The notes under the pieces are model-generated. The model worked only from the letters and a program-made list of their open reading frames with translations, did not search any database and was not told the origin of the DNA. Below, piece by piece: positions 8,705 to 19,213 of a stretch of DNA of 36,227 nucleotides (within the stretch, counting starts at the first letter, position 1; every line of letters begins with the position of its first letter). A program made the translations under genes and the position numbers. Location of the stretch: positions 1 to 36,227 of the forward strand of contig JACPAO010000069.1 in the NCBI GenBank assembly GCA_016180755.1, written 5' to 3'. The stretch comes from Methanobacteriota archaeon (GTDB taxonomy: Archaea > Thermoplasmatota > E2 > JACPAO01).

Positions 8705-11700
8705 TCAGGCGGCCTTGCCCTTCGTGACCTCGATGGCGTGCGTCGAGGCGTGCGTCGCCCCGTCCGAGTCCGTGACCGTGAGCGTCACCGTGTAGGATCC
8801 GTCCTTCTTGTAGCGGTGGGTCACGGACGGAGCGTCCGAGGTCGCGCCGTCGCCGAGGTCCCAGGCGTAGGCGACGATGGACCCGTCGGGGTCGCCGCTC
8901 TTCGAACCGTCGAAGGTCACGTCCGAGTTCTTCTTGGCGGTCGTGGGCCCCTCGATCACGGCCGTCGGGGCCGCGTTCACGATCTCGATGAGGTGCGTGG
9001 CCTGGTCCGTGTCGCCGTCGTCGTCGGTCACGGTGAGGGTCACCTCGTAGACGCCGACCGTCGAGAACGGATGGAGGACCGACGGGCCGGCGGCGCTCGC
9101 GCCGTCGCCGAAGGCCCATTCGTACTTGACGATGGTGCCGTCCGGGTCGAAGCTGTCGGTGCCGTTGAAGCCCACCTCGGTCCCGCGGTTGGAGCGGTGC
9201 GGGGCCGTGATGATGGCCGTCGGCGCGGTGTTCGGGTCGACGACCACGAACGCGACGCTTGCCGACTCGACGGCATTCCCTGCCTCAAGGAGTACCGCGT
9301 CGAGCGTGTGGGGGCCTTCGACGGCGCCCGCGCCGTCCCATGCGAACGACCACGTGCCTTGGGAACCGGAGGACGGTCGGGCGGCCTCGATCCAGTCAAG
9401 GACCACGGCGCCCTCGGCGTCCGTCACGCGGACACGGACGCTCCACGGCGGATGGCTCACCGTCACGTCCGCGGTCGCCTGGCTCGTGAGGCCGGCGGAA
9501 TCCGTCACGACGAGCGACACGGTGTAGGTGCCGGCGTCCGCGTACACATGGACAGGGCTCTGTTCCGCGCTCTCCGTCCCGTCGCCGAAGCTCCACGCCC
9601 ACGACACGAGCGCCGCGTCGCCGGGCGTCGAGAGGTCCGTGAAGGTCGCCGTGAGGTCGAACGTCTCGACGTCGAACGCCGCGACCGGCGGATGCTCCCG
9701 CACGAGGTCGACGGTCACGGAGGACGTGTCGGAGACGCTCGCCCCGTCGACGGCGCGAGAGTAGATCGTGTGGGGGCCCGAGCCGACGCCTTCGAGGTCC
9801 CAAAGGGCCGTCCACGCCTGGAGGCCGTCGACCACGAGAAGGCCCTCCGTGAAGGTCGGGTCGTCCACCGAGACGTCGACGAGGCGGGTCGGGGGGTTCG
9901 CGAGCGGAAGGAGCAGGTTCGAGGCGCGCGTCCCGCCGAACTCGAGGAACGCTCCGGTCGGCGAGGCCTGGTGCACGATGAACTCGAGGTAGAGGTTCGC
10001 GCCGGCGGGGATGGAGGTCTCGTACTGGGCGAGCGTTAGGCGCGCGGCCCCGTCCACGATGGGCAGCCCCACCGCGCGGGCGCTCGCGACGAGCGTGCTC
10101 CCGTAGGCGAGGCGGGCCTCGAAGTCCCCGACGACGACGGGCTCCCCGACGAACCCGTTCATGTGGAACTCGGCGACGACGCTTCTCGACGCATCGAGGA
10201 AGATGTCCGTGGCCGGCTTGGGGTTCGCCGGGAACACGAAGTCGATCGCGGAGCTCGAGCTGTCGACCTCCACGGCGTAGCCGGCCGCCGCGAGGGCCTG
10301 CCCGCAGCCGGACCCGGCCTCGCGCGCGGCGGACTTGGTCGTGTCCATCCACTTCACGGTGACCGTGCAGCCCGTGACGCGCGTGTTGTGCATCCAGTAG
10401 CGGAGGTCGCCCGCCGAGCCCGTCCCCGCGCCCGGCGGGAAGTTCGCGGTGCCCGTGACGGTGACGGCCGTCGCCTCCGGCGCGACCGTGGAGCCGTCGG
10501 CGGGGGAGGTGATCGTCGACGCGAAGGGATTGACGATGTCGGGCATCGTCTCGCCCGCGACCACCATGCGGACGTCGAGGCCCGCGTCGCGAAGCGCCAT
10601 CGTCTTCGCATAGGAGACGATGGTGCCGGCCATCGTGCCGAAGGGGATGCCGATGTGCGTGAGGATCCCGGCGCCCGCGTCCCCCACGACGACGCGCTCG
10701 TCGCCGGTGGGCAGGCCCAGGAGGACGCCGGACCCGGAGTCGCCGGGCGAGCCCGGGTGGATCGCATAGAAGGGCCCGGTCTCCGTCGACCACGGGATGT
10801 TGCTGATGCCGGCGCGGGCCTTCGTGGGCTGCTTCTCGCCAAGCGCCAGGCCGTTACCGTAGTGGAGCGTGATCTCACCCACCGGGATGTTCGTCCCCTC
10901 GCGCGCGGGGCCTTCCCAGACGGGGGCCTCGATGCGCACGAGGTGGTAGAGGGAAGGCGGAATCTCGACGAGGCCGAAGTCCTCGCCGAAGCCTAGGAGG
11001 TCATGCCCGGGCGCCTGGCGGGCGTACACGACGTTCCCGAGCTGGACCATGTAGCCGAGGAACAGGCCGTCGTCGCAGTGCTTGACGCACGCGCGGGTGA
11101 CGACGCCGCTTGGGTTGAAGAGCACGCCCGAGCCGTGCGTCGCGTCGGCCGTGGTCGGCAGGAAGCAGTGGCCGGCCGCGCCGAGGTAGTAGGCGCCCGT
11201 CGCCCGGTTCTTCCAGACGAAGTTCGCCGTGCAGCCGACGGTCCCCCCGGCGCTCGTCATCGTGATGGCGGTCCCGGGGCCGATGCCTTCGGCCGACGCG
11301 GGCAGGGGCGGCCCCGTGCGGCCGCTCGTGCTCGAGACGCCGGGCGGCAGGCCGGGAAGGAGCTCGACGCGGCGCATCGCCTTCTCGAAGCGGACGTTCT
11401 CGACGTTGTTGAGCCGCCAATCCTCCGGCACGAGGCCCGCCGGGGTGGTACCGGCCTCGCCGACGAAGTGGACGTCGATGACGTGGGAGCCGTCCTGCGC
11501 CGGGAACGCGCCGAGGAAGCCGGGTTGGGCGCGCAGCGCATCGAGGAGCCGGGCGAACCACGCCTCTCCCATGGTGGCCCGGACACGAAGTAGCTCCTCA
11601 AGGCCGTCCGGCCGGGCGGAAGAGGAAGCGGACTGCGAGCCGGAACCGGCGCCGGTCTCCGTCGCGGTCTTGTACGTTCCCTCGAAGACGGTGGGAGGGG

Positions 11701-12515
11701 TGACCTCGGACCCGCCGGCCGGGGCCGTAATCGACAGGCCGGTGGGGACGCCGACCTCGAACGAGACGGAACCGGTCGCCCGCAGGTCGCCGGCGGCGCT
11801 GAGCCAGTCGGCCCGCACGACGTGCGTTCCCTCCGACACGACGCCGATGCCCGTGCCGAAGGAGGCCGATGGCGGGTTGCCCGCGAGCGTGATGGAGATC
11901 GAGTCCTCGGGCTCCGCGGCGTCGTCGAGGAAGACGTCCACGCGGCCGTCGCCGCCGCTCGGGCCCGGGTTGAGGTTGAGCTTGAGGCTCGCCGGGAAGC
12001 CGGGCGCGTCGTAGTAGAACTCCCAGGCCGCGCCGCCGATGAACGTGTCGACGTCGACGCGGGCCTCGAGATGGGACCCGGCCGCGACGCGGTAGTCGCC
12101 GTCGGCCGTGACGGGGACGGCGATTGCGGTGTTCGCGGGCGTCTGCTCGTCGATGTTGCGGCCGATCTGGAGGTTGATGTCGACGCACTGGGGCGCGCTC
12201 GCCGGGATGGCAAGGTCGCGCACGAGGTACTGGGCGAGGAGCGTCGTGTCGTCGTAGACGCGGGCGAGGACGCGCGACACGAAGGCGCTCTGGGTGGTCT
12301 CGGCGAGGCACGCCTTGAGGACCATGACGTTGGGCGTCGCAAGGACGCCGTCGCCAAGGAGCAGGTCCGTCGTCGTCGGCTGTGCGGTCCGGACGACGAA
12401 CGGGTTCGGCACGAGCGTGTCGCCGCCGCTGTGGCTCACGTAGACGGCCGGCGCGGCGGCGGGCGCGGGAGCCGTCGTGTCCATCCAGCGGTCGTTGAGC
12501 TCCGCGGCGCATGTC
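8705..12515 (-). CDS. C-terminal part of giant secreted protease: trypsin-like (S1) domain, beta-sandwich repeats, three PKD domains (frame-shifted from the S8 part)
   Basis: S1 triad-like motifs YYLGAAGHCFLP (His, ~11171), GFGEDFGLVEI (Asp), HPGSPGDSGSGVLLG (Ser, ~10740). Three PKD units: WAWSFGDGTESAEQSPVHVYADAGTYTVSLVVTD; YEWAFGDGASAAGPSVLHPFSTVGVYEVTLTVTD; YAWDLGDGATSDAPSVTHRYKKDGSYTVTLTVTD. Confidence 0.85.
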
Positions 12516-14351
12516 GGTGCGGGTCGTGTGGAAGTAGTAGGTGCGCGTGGTCTCGGGCCCCGATCCCAAAGGGGGCCCCGAGACGGCGCCGGCCACCGGC
12601 ACGGTGCCGGGCTCGAAGAGTTGCCCCGGCGTCGGCGAGGAGAGGGTGAGGGTCGGGTCGCCGCCGCCTCCGCCGCCGTCCCACTCTGCGGCGGCCTGGA
12701 CGGCCAGGTAGGCGTCGACGAGGCCGTAGCCCCAGCCGTTGTTCCACGGGAGGCCGAACCGGCCCGTCGCGGTCTGCTGGACGGCGGCCGACCCGGAAGC
12801 CACCTCGGTCCGGTATTGGGCCGTCTGCTCGAGGACGTCGCGGATGGGGACCGCTTCGGCGTCACCCATCGAGCGCCAGTCGCCCGTACGGTCGACGGGC
12901 CGAAGGTCGACGCCCGCCGCGTCGCCCGCCTGGAGCATGAGCGCCGCGACGCCCGCGACGTGGGGCGTCGCCATGGAGGTCCCGGAGGCGGTCGCGATCA
13001 GGGCGCCTTGACCATGGAAAGCCGCCGACGCTATGTTGACGCCGGGCGCCGCGACGTCGGGCCGCAGCTCGTCGATCGCGTCCGCGTCACCGTCGCTCGG
13101 CCGGGGCCCCCGGCTCGAGAAGCTTGCAAGGACGTCGTCGTGGCGGCTGGCCGTGTTCCGGTCGTCGGAGGCGGCGACGATGATCGCTCCGTCGGCTCCG
13201 CCGCCCAGCGTCTGGGCGTTCGACCCGCCGTTTCCAGCGGCGAGCGTGAACGTGATGCCGGAGCGGACGACGTCGCTGATGCCGACGTTCTGCGTGATGC
13301 CGGGGCTGGCGCCGCCGGCGCCAAAGCTCATCGAGGCGACGTCGACGGCGAACGCGCCCGGGTCGCCGAAGCACGTCTCGCCTTGGTTGAAGTCGACGAG
13401 CCAGTCGAAGGCGATGTCCTCGCCGAGGCCGACGGCGCTTCCCACGGGGTCGACGATGCCGCCCGCGAGCCCGGGGCCGATGGGGACGGCGATGTCGATG
13501 TCGACGAGTCGGGCCTTCGGCGCGACGCCGCGTTGGCTGCTCACGAAGAGCTCGTCGCCCGCGGTCCCGACCGCCGTACCCGCGACGTGCGTGCCGTGGA
13601 GGTGGTCGTCGAGCGGGTCCACGCAGCCGACGACGACGAAACCGTTCGAGGCGTCGGCGCCGCCGATGATGAGGTCGCCGGTCGCCGGGTCCTCCTTGAC
13701 GACGAGCTTGGGGTCGACGGTCGTGGGGTCGTCGTCGAGGTCGTCGAGCATGGGATGCTTGTTGTCGACGCCCGTGTCAAGGATCGCGACGACCATGCCC
13801 TCGCCGCGGAGCCCGAGGTCCTCGTGGACGGCAAGCTTATGGTCGAGGCCGTCGCCCGTCGCGGCCGTCGTCTCCCGGACACGCGTGGTCCACGCGGCCT
13901 CGACGTTCTGGCTGACCGGCGGGACGAACTCCTCGATGGCGACGACGCCGTCCGACGCGGCGATGCGGGCGACGTTCTTCGCCTGCGTCTCGACCTTGAT
14001 CCAGTCCCAGTTGCTGAAGACGTAGGTGCGCGCGGCCCCGAGGGACTGCTCGAGGCGTTCGGCGTCGGCCGTCGTGGGCCGGCGGTCGTAGAGGACGTGG
14101 AGGAAGACGACAGCGTCCGGGGCCGAGATGGCCTTGTCGTCGAGGGTGTCTCGGATTCGGTTCCCGTTTCGGTCGTCGAGGAGCCTCGCGAGTTCGCGGT
14201 TGGGGTGGGCCGGCGCGGTCGTCGTGGGAAGCGCGTCCAGGGCCGGGCCGCGGTCCGGCGAGGCGGCCGGTCCGGAGGCCGCCGAAGGCAGGCCCGCCGC
14301 AAGCAAGACATTCGTTAGCACGCAGAACGCGATCAAACCACGTCGTACCAT
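12515..14351 (-). CDS. N-terminal part: secreted subtilisin-like S8 serine protease
   Basis: Signal MVRRGLIAFCVLTNVLLAAGLPSAASG; MVVAILDTGVDNKHP (Asp), HLHGTHVAGTAVGT (His), ATASGTSMATPHVAGVAALM (Ser). Frame loses coherence after TYYFHTTRTDM at ~12515. Confidence 0.92.
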
Positions 14352-14550
14352 TGCGCCACTTCCCCGATCCGGCCTCCCGCGAACGCGGTGGCCGCTCCCA
14401 GGGCGCATGAGGCGAAATGCCGGTTATTAAACAATCCCCGGAGCGGCCTGGTGCCGAAGTGGGAGGCCACCGGAACCATCTTAATGCACCCCAGAATGAT
14501 GCTCGTTGGTTTCTGGCCAGTCCAGGAAATTACGAAGACTCGGTGACTCC

Positions 14551-16317
14551 GTGAGCCACGCAACGACCCCCGCCCCCGCTTGGGGCGGAGAAGGCCCTGC
14601 CCCGCCGTCCCTGGCGGTGAGCATCGACACCGAGTCCATTTTCGCGGAGGGCGCAAAGTTCGAACGCACGGCCCGGCAGCGGCTCAAGGTCCAGGCCGAG
14701 CTCCTCGACACCGTCGAACCCAAGTCCGCGCTCGTTTCGGTCAACCAGTTCAAGGACCGCATCCAGCTCTACACGCACCAGACCAACGCCGCCCTGCGGG
14801 TCCTCACGAAGATGGGCGGCCGCGCGATCCTCGCGGATGAGGTGGGCCTCGGCAAGACCATCGAGGCCGGCATCGCCATGAAGGAACTCATCACGCGGGG
14901 CCTCGTCGAATCCGTCCTCATCCTCACGCCCGCGAGCCTCGTCGGGCAATGGCGCGGCGAGCTCGGGGAGAAGTTCGGCGAGGCCTTCCTCACCCACGAA
15001 GACGCCGAGTTCAAGGGCTTCGACCAGCATCCGCGGATCATCGCGTCGATCGACACGGCGAAGCTCGAGGACTACGCGGCGCAGATCACCGGCCGAACGT
15101 GGGACCTCCTCGTCGTCGACGAGGCCCACTACCTCAAGTCGCGCTCCACGCTGCGCTACGACCTCGTGAGCAAGATCGAGGCCCGGTACTTCCTCGCGCT
15201 CACGGCGACGCCGATCCAGAACAACCTGCGCGAGCTCTACAACCTCATCCACCTCGTCCGACCGGGGCTCCTCGGGTCGGCCCACGTCTTCGACCGCCGG
15301 TTCCTCGCCGACGCCGAGGGCCGACGCCTCCAGAACGTGTCCGAGCTCCAGGAGCGCCTGCGCGAGGTCATCATCCGGAACCGGCGCAAGGAGACCGGCC
15401 TCGAGTTCCCGGCGCGCCACGTGAAGACGTACAGCCAACTGGGAAGCGAACGCGAGTACGAGCTCCACGACTCGATCGCCGACTTCATCAAGAAGCAGTA
15501 CGACACCCAAGGGTTCCTCCTCACGCTCCTCCTGCTGCAGCGGGAGATGACGTCGTCGCCCCACGCCGTCGCGGACACGCTTCGGCGCATCCAGCGAAGC
15601 GGGGACGTCGTCGCGGGGCCCGAGCTCGACGAGCTCGTGAAGCTCGCGGAGGGCCTTCGCAAGAGCACGAAGGCGGAGCTCATCGCGAAGATCGCGAAGA
15701 AGCTCGGCACGCACTTCATCCTCTACACCCAGTTCCGCCGGACGCAGGAGCTGCTGCTTGCTCGCCTCAAGAAGATGGGCATCAACGCCATCCCCTTCCA
15801 CGGCGAGATGACGTCGGGCCGTCGCCAGGCGGCCCTCGCCGAGTTCAAGAAGGACGGCGGAGCGCTCATCGCGACGGACTCTGGAAGCGAAGGTCTCAAC
15901 CTCCAGTTCTGCCACGTCATCGTGAACTACGACCTTCCATGGAACCCGATGCGGGTCGAGCAGCGGATCGGCCGCGTCCACCGCATCGGCCAGAAGGAGG
16001 ACGTCGTGATCATCAACCTCGCCCTCAAGGACACCGTGGAGGATTACGTCCTCAAGATCCTGTACGAGAAGATCCGCCTGTTCGAGGTCGCAATCGGCGA
16101 GATGGACCTCATCCTGAGCGAGGTCGAGAGCGGCGAGTCACTCGAGGCGCAGATCTTTGAGGTCCTCGCGAAGGCGAAGAACCGGTCGCAACAGAAGCGC
16201 CGCCTCGCGAAGCTTCGGGAGAAGCTCGAGGTGAGCGTCGAGAAGGCGGAGACGATCAAGAAGTTCGACGCGGAGGTCTTCAACCAGTTCGACCTCGGCA
16301 CGGTGGAGGGCGCGTGA
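14551..16317 (+). CDS. SNF2-family DEAD/H helicase, RapA/HepA-like
   Basis: ORF 14506..16317 (GTG at 14551 is a plausible start). LYTHQTNAALRVLTKMGGRAILADEVGLGKTIEAGIAMKEL, LLVVDEAHYLKS, LALTATPIQNNLRELYNLI, DSGSEGLNLQFCHVIVNYDLPWNPMRVEQRIGRVHRIGQKEDV. Confidence 0.93.
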   Translation: MSHATTPAPAWGGEGPAPPSLAVSIDTESIFAEGAKFERTARQRLKVQAELLDTVEPKSALVSVNQFKDRIQLYTHQTNAALRVLTKMGGRAILADEVGLGKTIEAGIAMKELITRGLVESVLILTPASLVGQWRGELGEKFGEAFLTHEDAEFKGFDQHPRIIASIDTAKLEDYAAQITGRTWDLLVVDEAHYLKSRSTLRYDLVSKIEARYFLALTATPIQNNLRELYNLIHLVRPGLLGSAHVFDRRFLADAEGRRLQNVSELQERLREVIIRNRRKETGLEFPARHVKTYSQLGSEREYELHDSIADFIKKQYDTQGFLLTLLLLQREMTSSPHAVADTLRRIQRSGDVVAGPELDELVKLAEGLRKSTKAELIAKIAKKLGTHFILYTQFRRTQELLLARLKKMGINAIPFHGEMTSGRRQAALAEFKKDGGALIATDSGSEGLNLQFCHVIVNYDLPWNPMRVEQRIGRVHRIGQKEDVVIINLALKDTVEDYVLKILYEKIRLFEVAIGEMDLILSEVESGESLEAQIFEVLAKAKNRSQQKRRLAKLREKLEVSVEKAETIKKFDAEVFNQFDLGTVEGA

Positions 16318-17231
16318 TGGACGGCTCCCTGCGCGCGTTCGTGGACCAGTACCTGCGGGAGATCGGGGCGGAGGTCCGCGAAGCGGACGGCATCCTCACG
16401 GTCGTGTTCCCGCCGGGCCGCAAGCGGCGGTTCGGGGGCGAACGAAGGTTCACGTTCGATCCCCCGAAGAGCGCCCCGGGCATCGAGGTCCTGGAGCCTG
16501 GAAGCCCCCTCCTCAAGCTAATGTTCGTCGACGCAAAGCAGTGGGGAGGCCTGGCGGCCGCGCCCTCGGCCAACCTGCCGCTTGGCTCCGTCGTCTTCAC
16601 GTTCCAGTTCACGACGTTCTCGAGCCTCAAGAAGCGCACGAAATTCGTGACGGCGACGCTTCCCCCGGAGGCCACCCGGCCGGCGCTCGCCGACGGCATC
16701 GCGGAAATCTCGGGCCCGGACGGGTCCGCGGAAACTCCCTTCCCCAAGGAGGCCGAACGCCTCCAGAACCTCCTGCCCATGGTGATGCCGGCAATCGAGG
16801 ACGCCGCGCGCGACTTCGGGCGGGACGCCGTCGCCGAGAGCACCGCCGAGTTCACGAAGTCCCTCGGCCGCGTCAACGAGTACTTCGAGGGACTTCGGCA
16901 GCAGACGTTCTCGGAGGAGGCACGGATCCGCAAACGCCTGGGGGAGATCCAGTCGAAGCTCTACTTCGCCGAGGACGGGCTGCGGCAGCTCAAGCTCGAG
17001 AAGGAGCGCGACCGCCTCACGCAGGACCTCTACCACCTCAAGCAGCGCCGAACGCAGGCCGAGGACAAGCTCAGCACGGACCAGACCGACCACGTGGAGC
17101 GCCAGCGGCGGCGCCACGAGCCGAAGCTCCACGTGCGCCTCGTCGCCGCTACGATCGTCGCACCCGCCTCGAAGGCACCTCCCCCGCCGCCCGAACCGGA
17201 ACCCGAGACGCCGCCCGCGCCCCCCGCTTAA
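16314..17231 (+). CDS. Helicase-associated protein; possible detached RapA C-terminal-like region with coiled coil and Pro-rich tail
   Basis: Start overlaps the helicase stop (GTGATG). RRFTFDPPKSAPGIEVLEPGSPLLKLMF resembles the RapA C-terminal TFDR...FLTWEHP region; then SKLYFAEDGLRQLKLEKERDRLTQDLYHLKQRRTQAEDKL coiled coil. Confidence 0.7.
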   Translation: MMDGSLRAFVDQYLREIGAEVREADGILTVVFPPGRKRRFGGERRFTFDPPKSAPGIEVLEPGSPLLKLMFVDAKQWGGLAAAPSANLPLGSVVFTFQFTTFSSLKKRTKFVTATLPPEATRPALADGIAEISGPDGSAETPFPKEAERLQNLLPMVMPAIEDAARDFGRDAVAESTAEFTKSLGRVNEYFEGLRQQTFSEEARIRKRLGEIQSKLYFAEDGLRQLKLEKERDRLTQDLYHLKQRRTQAEDKLSTDQTDHVERQRRRHEPKLHVRLVAATIVAPASKAPPPPPEPEPETPPAPPA

Positions 17232-17340
17232 ATATCGGTTTTTGGCCGTATTTTGTGCGTTTTCGGCACGATACGAGCGGTTTAAATGGCCCCAGGTCTC
17301 ATGGCTCGGAACCGAGGGAAACGGACCCTTGGGACCATCC

Positions 17341-18858
17341 ATGTACGTGATCCTGGGCTGCGGGAAGGTGGGGGCGCGCGTCGCCGACCTTCTCCAGGAG
17401 GCCGGCAAAGACGTCCTTCTCGTGGACTCCGACCCCACGCGGGTCGAGGCCCTCCAGGAGAGGAAGTTCAACGTGGCCCTCGCCGACATGACTCAGGTCG
17501 ATCTCCGGAAGGAGCCGTTCACGAACGCCGAGGCGTACCTCATCCTGTCCGGGGACGACGACAAGAACAAGAAGGCCGTCCAGCACATCCGCCGGCAGCT
17601 CCCGGAGACCCGCCTCATCGTCCGGTCGACGAGCCCGGCGGCGGCGCGCGACCTCAAGGACCTCGGTGTCAACTACATCGTGCAGGGCCCGGACACTGTA
17701 GCCTCGGCCGTGGTCAAGGAGCTTACCGAACTCGAGCTCTTCAAGAAGACCGACGCCCTGGTCCGGGTCATCAAGGGCACCGGCGAGGGGGGCCTCGGGA
17801 TCTTCCTCCACAACAGCCCCGACCCGGACTCGATCGCCGGCGGCCTCGCGCTCCAGAAGATCGCGGAGAAGTTCAAGATCAAGACGTTCATCTACTACGG
17901 GGGCAAGATCGGCCACCAGCAGAACAGGACGCTCGTGAACCTCATCGGCGTGAAGATGAAGCAGATCACCCCCGGGGACGACGTCACGGAGATCGTGAAA
18001 CGCCACGGCCGGACCGCCATCGTGGACTGCGAGATTGCCGGCCAGAACAACGTCCTTCCGCGCGGCCTCGTGCCGGGGATCGTCGTGGGCCACCACATCA
18101 CCTCGACGACGGCGAAGATTCCGGGCGATTTCGTCGACGTGCGCCAGAACGTCGGCGCCGTGAGCACCATCCTCCTCGGGTACCTCCAGGAGCTCTCGAT
18201 CGTGCCGGACCCGAAGCTTGCCGGCGCGCTCCTCCACGGGATCCGCGTGGACACGGCGAACCTCACGCGGCACACGAGCCCGAGCGACCTCAAGGCGGTC
18301 GCCTACCTGTCGCCGCTCGTCGACGAGGACTTCCTCCAGCAGATCGAGGCGCCTCCCATGACCAACTCCACGCTCGACGTCATGGGGCGGGCGATCACCA
18401 ACCGCGCCGTCCGCGGCACGTACGTCGTCTCGAATTGCGGGTTCATCCAGGACCGCGACTCGCTGCCGCAGGCGGCCGAGTTCCTCCTCAAGCTCGAGGG
18501 CGTCTCGACGACGCTCTGCTTCGGCATCGCCGACGACCAGATCCACCTCTCCGGACGAAGCACCGACTCGCGCCTCAACCTCGGCGAGCTCCTCCAGAAG
18601 GCGTTTGGCGAGAAGAACGCGGGCGGCCACGCCCAGTCGGCGGGCGGGCAGGTCCCGCTCGGCATCCTCGGCGACACGGACGACAAGGAGGAGCTCCTTC
18701 GCCTCGTTGAGAACGCCGTCACGAAGCAGTTCTTCCAGGCCGTGGGCGCCCCCGAGGCCCCGCCCGAGGAGCCCGCGGAGACCCCGCCCCGGGAACCGGC
18801 CCGCCCGGAGAACGGCGCCCCGCCCAGGCGGACGGCCAGCCGACGGATCCGGGCGTAG
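17341..18858 (+). CDS. TrkA-N/RCK + DHH/DHHA1 phosphoesterase
   Basis: MYVILGCGKVGARVADLLQEAGKDVLLVDSDPTRVEAL (RCK_N), HNSPDPDSIAGGLALQKIA, IVDCEIAGQ, GHHITST (DHH motifs), KNAGGHAQSAGGQVP (DHHA1). Confidence 0.92.
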   Translation: MYVILGCGKVGARVADLLQEAGKDVLLVDSDPTRVEALQERKFNVALADMTQVDLRKEPFTNAEAYLILSGDDDKNKKAVQHIRRQLPETRLIVRSTSPAAARDLKDLGVNYIVQGPDTVASAVVKELTELELFKKTDALVRVIKGTGEGGLGIFLHNSPDPDSIAGGLALQKIAEKFKIKTFIYYGGKIGHQQNRTLVNLIGVKMKQITPGDDVTEIVKRHGRTAIVDCEIAGQNNVLPRGLVPGIVVGHHITSTTAKIPGDFVDVRQNVGAVSTILLGYLQELSIVPDPKLAGALLHGIRVDTANLTRHTSPSDLKAVAYLSPLVDEDFLQQIEAPPMTNSTLDVMGRAITNRAVRGTYVVSNCGFIQDRDSLPQAAEFLLKLEGVSTTLCFGIADDQIHLSGRSTDSRLNLGELLQKAFGEKNAGGHAQSAGGQVPLGILGDTDDKEELLRLVENAVTKQFFQAVGAPEAPPEEPAETPPREPARPENGAPPRRTASRRIRA

Positions 18859-18931
18859 GCAAACGCGGCGACCAAAATTGCCATAGGGGCGTCTCGGCAA
18901 AGCCATCGTCGTGACGGCCCATCGACAACAA

Positions 18932-18961
18932 GATATAGGCAATATATCCATTCAATATAGG
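18932..18961. promoter_or_regulatory. Putative VapBC promoter/operator: inverted repeat GATATA-ggcaa-TATATC and repeated ATATAGG
   Basis: Sequence agatataggcaatatatccattcaatataggATG: perfect 6-bp inverted repeat 18932-18948; ATATAGG at 18933-18939 and 18955-18961, just before the antitoxin ATG (18962). Confidence 0.5.
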
Positions 18962-19213
18962 ATGTCGGCGCCGAAGACCATCGCGGTTACCGAGGCCGCC
19001 TATCGCGCACTCGAGCAGCTCAAGCGGCCCGGGGAGTCCTTCTCCGACGTGATTGTGCGACGTCTGGGGGGCCACCGCTACCGAGAGTTCGTGGGATGCT
19101 GGGGCACCCTTTCGGCGGGTCAGCTCGCCCGGATCCGCCAAGAGGTCGACGCGGGGCGCCGCGCGAGCGAGCGGAAGTCCGCCAAGCGGATTGAGCGCCT
19201 GGGCGGCCCTTGA
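18962..19213 (+). CDS. VapB-type antitoxin (DUF217-like)
   Basis: MSAPKTIAVTEAAYRALEQLKRPGESFSDVIVRRL..., immediately upstream of a PIN toxin. Confidence 0.85.
   Translation: MSAPKTIAVTEAAYRALEQLKRPGESFSDVIVRRLGGHRYREFVGCWGTLSAGQLARIRQEVDAGRRASERKSAKRIERLGGP

Noticed and set aside
14530-15981. Minus-strand ORF of 483 aa opposite the helicase
   Set aside because: Antisense shadow; the plus frame has complete SNF2 motifs.
14551-17231. SNF2 helicase pair as a DISARM/BREX-like defence island
   Set aside because: No methyltransferase, nuclease, PLD or other defence core genes adjacent; a RapA-like role is more economical.
17305-17316. Short inverted repeat CTCGG-AA-CCGAG in the leader of RCK-DHH
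   Set aside because: Only 5 bp arms with a 2-nt centre; expected by chance in GC-rich DNA.
17299-18951. Minus-strand ORF of 550 aa opposite RCK-DHH
   Set aside because: Composition typical of an antisense shadow; no recognisable domain.
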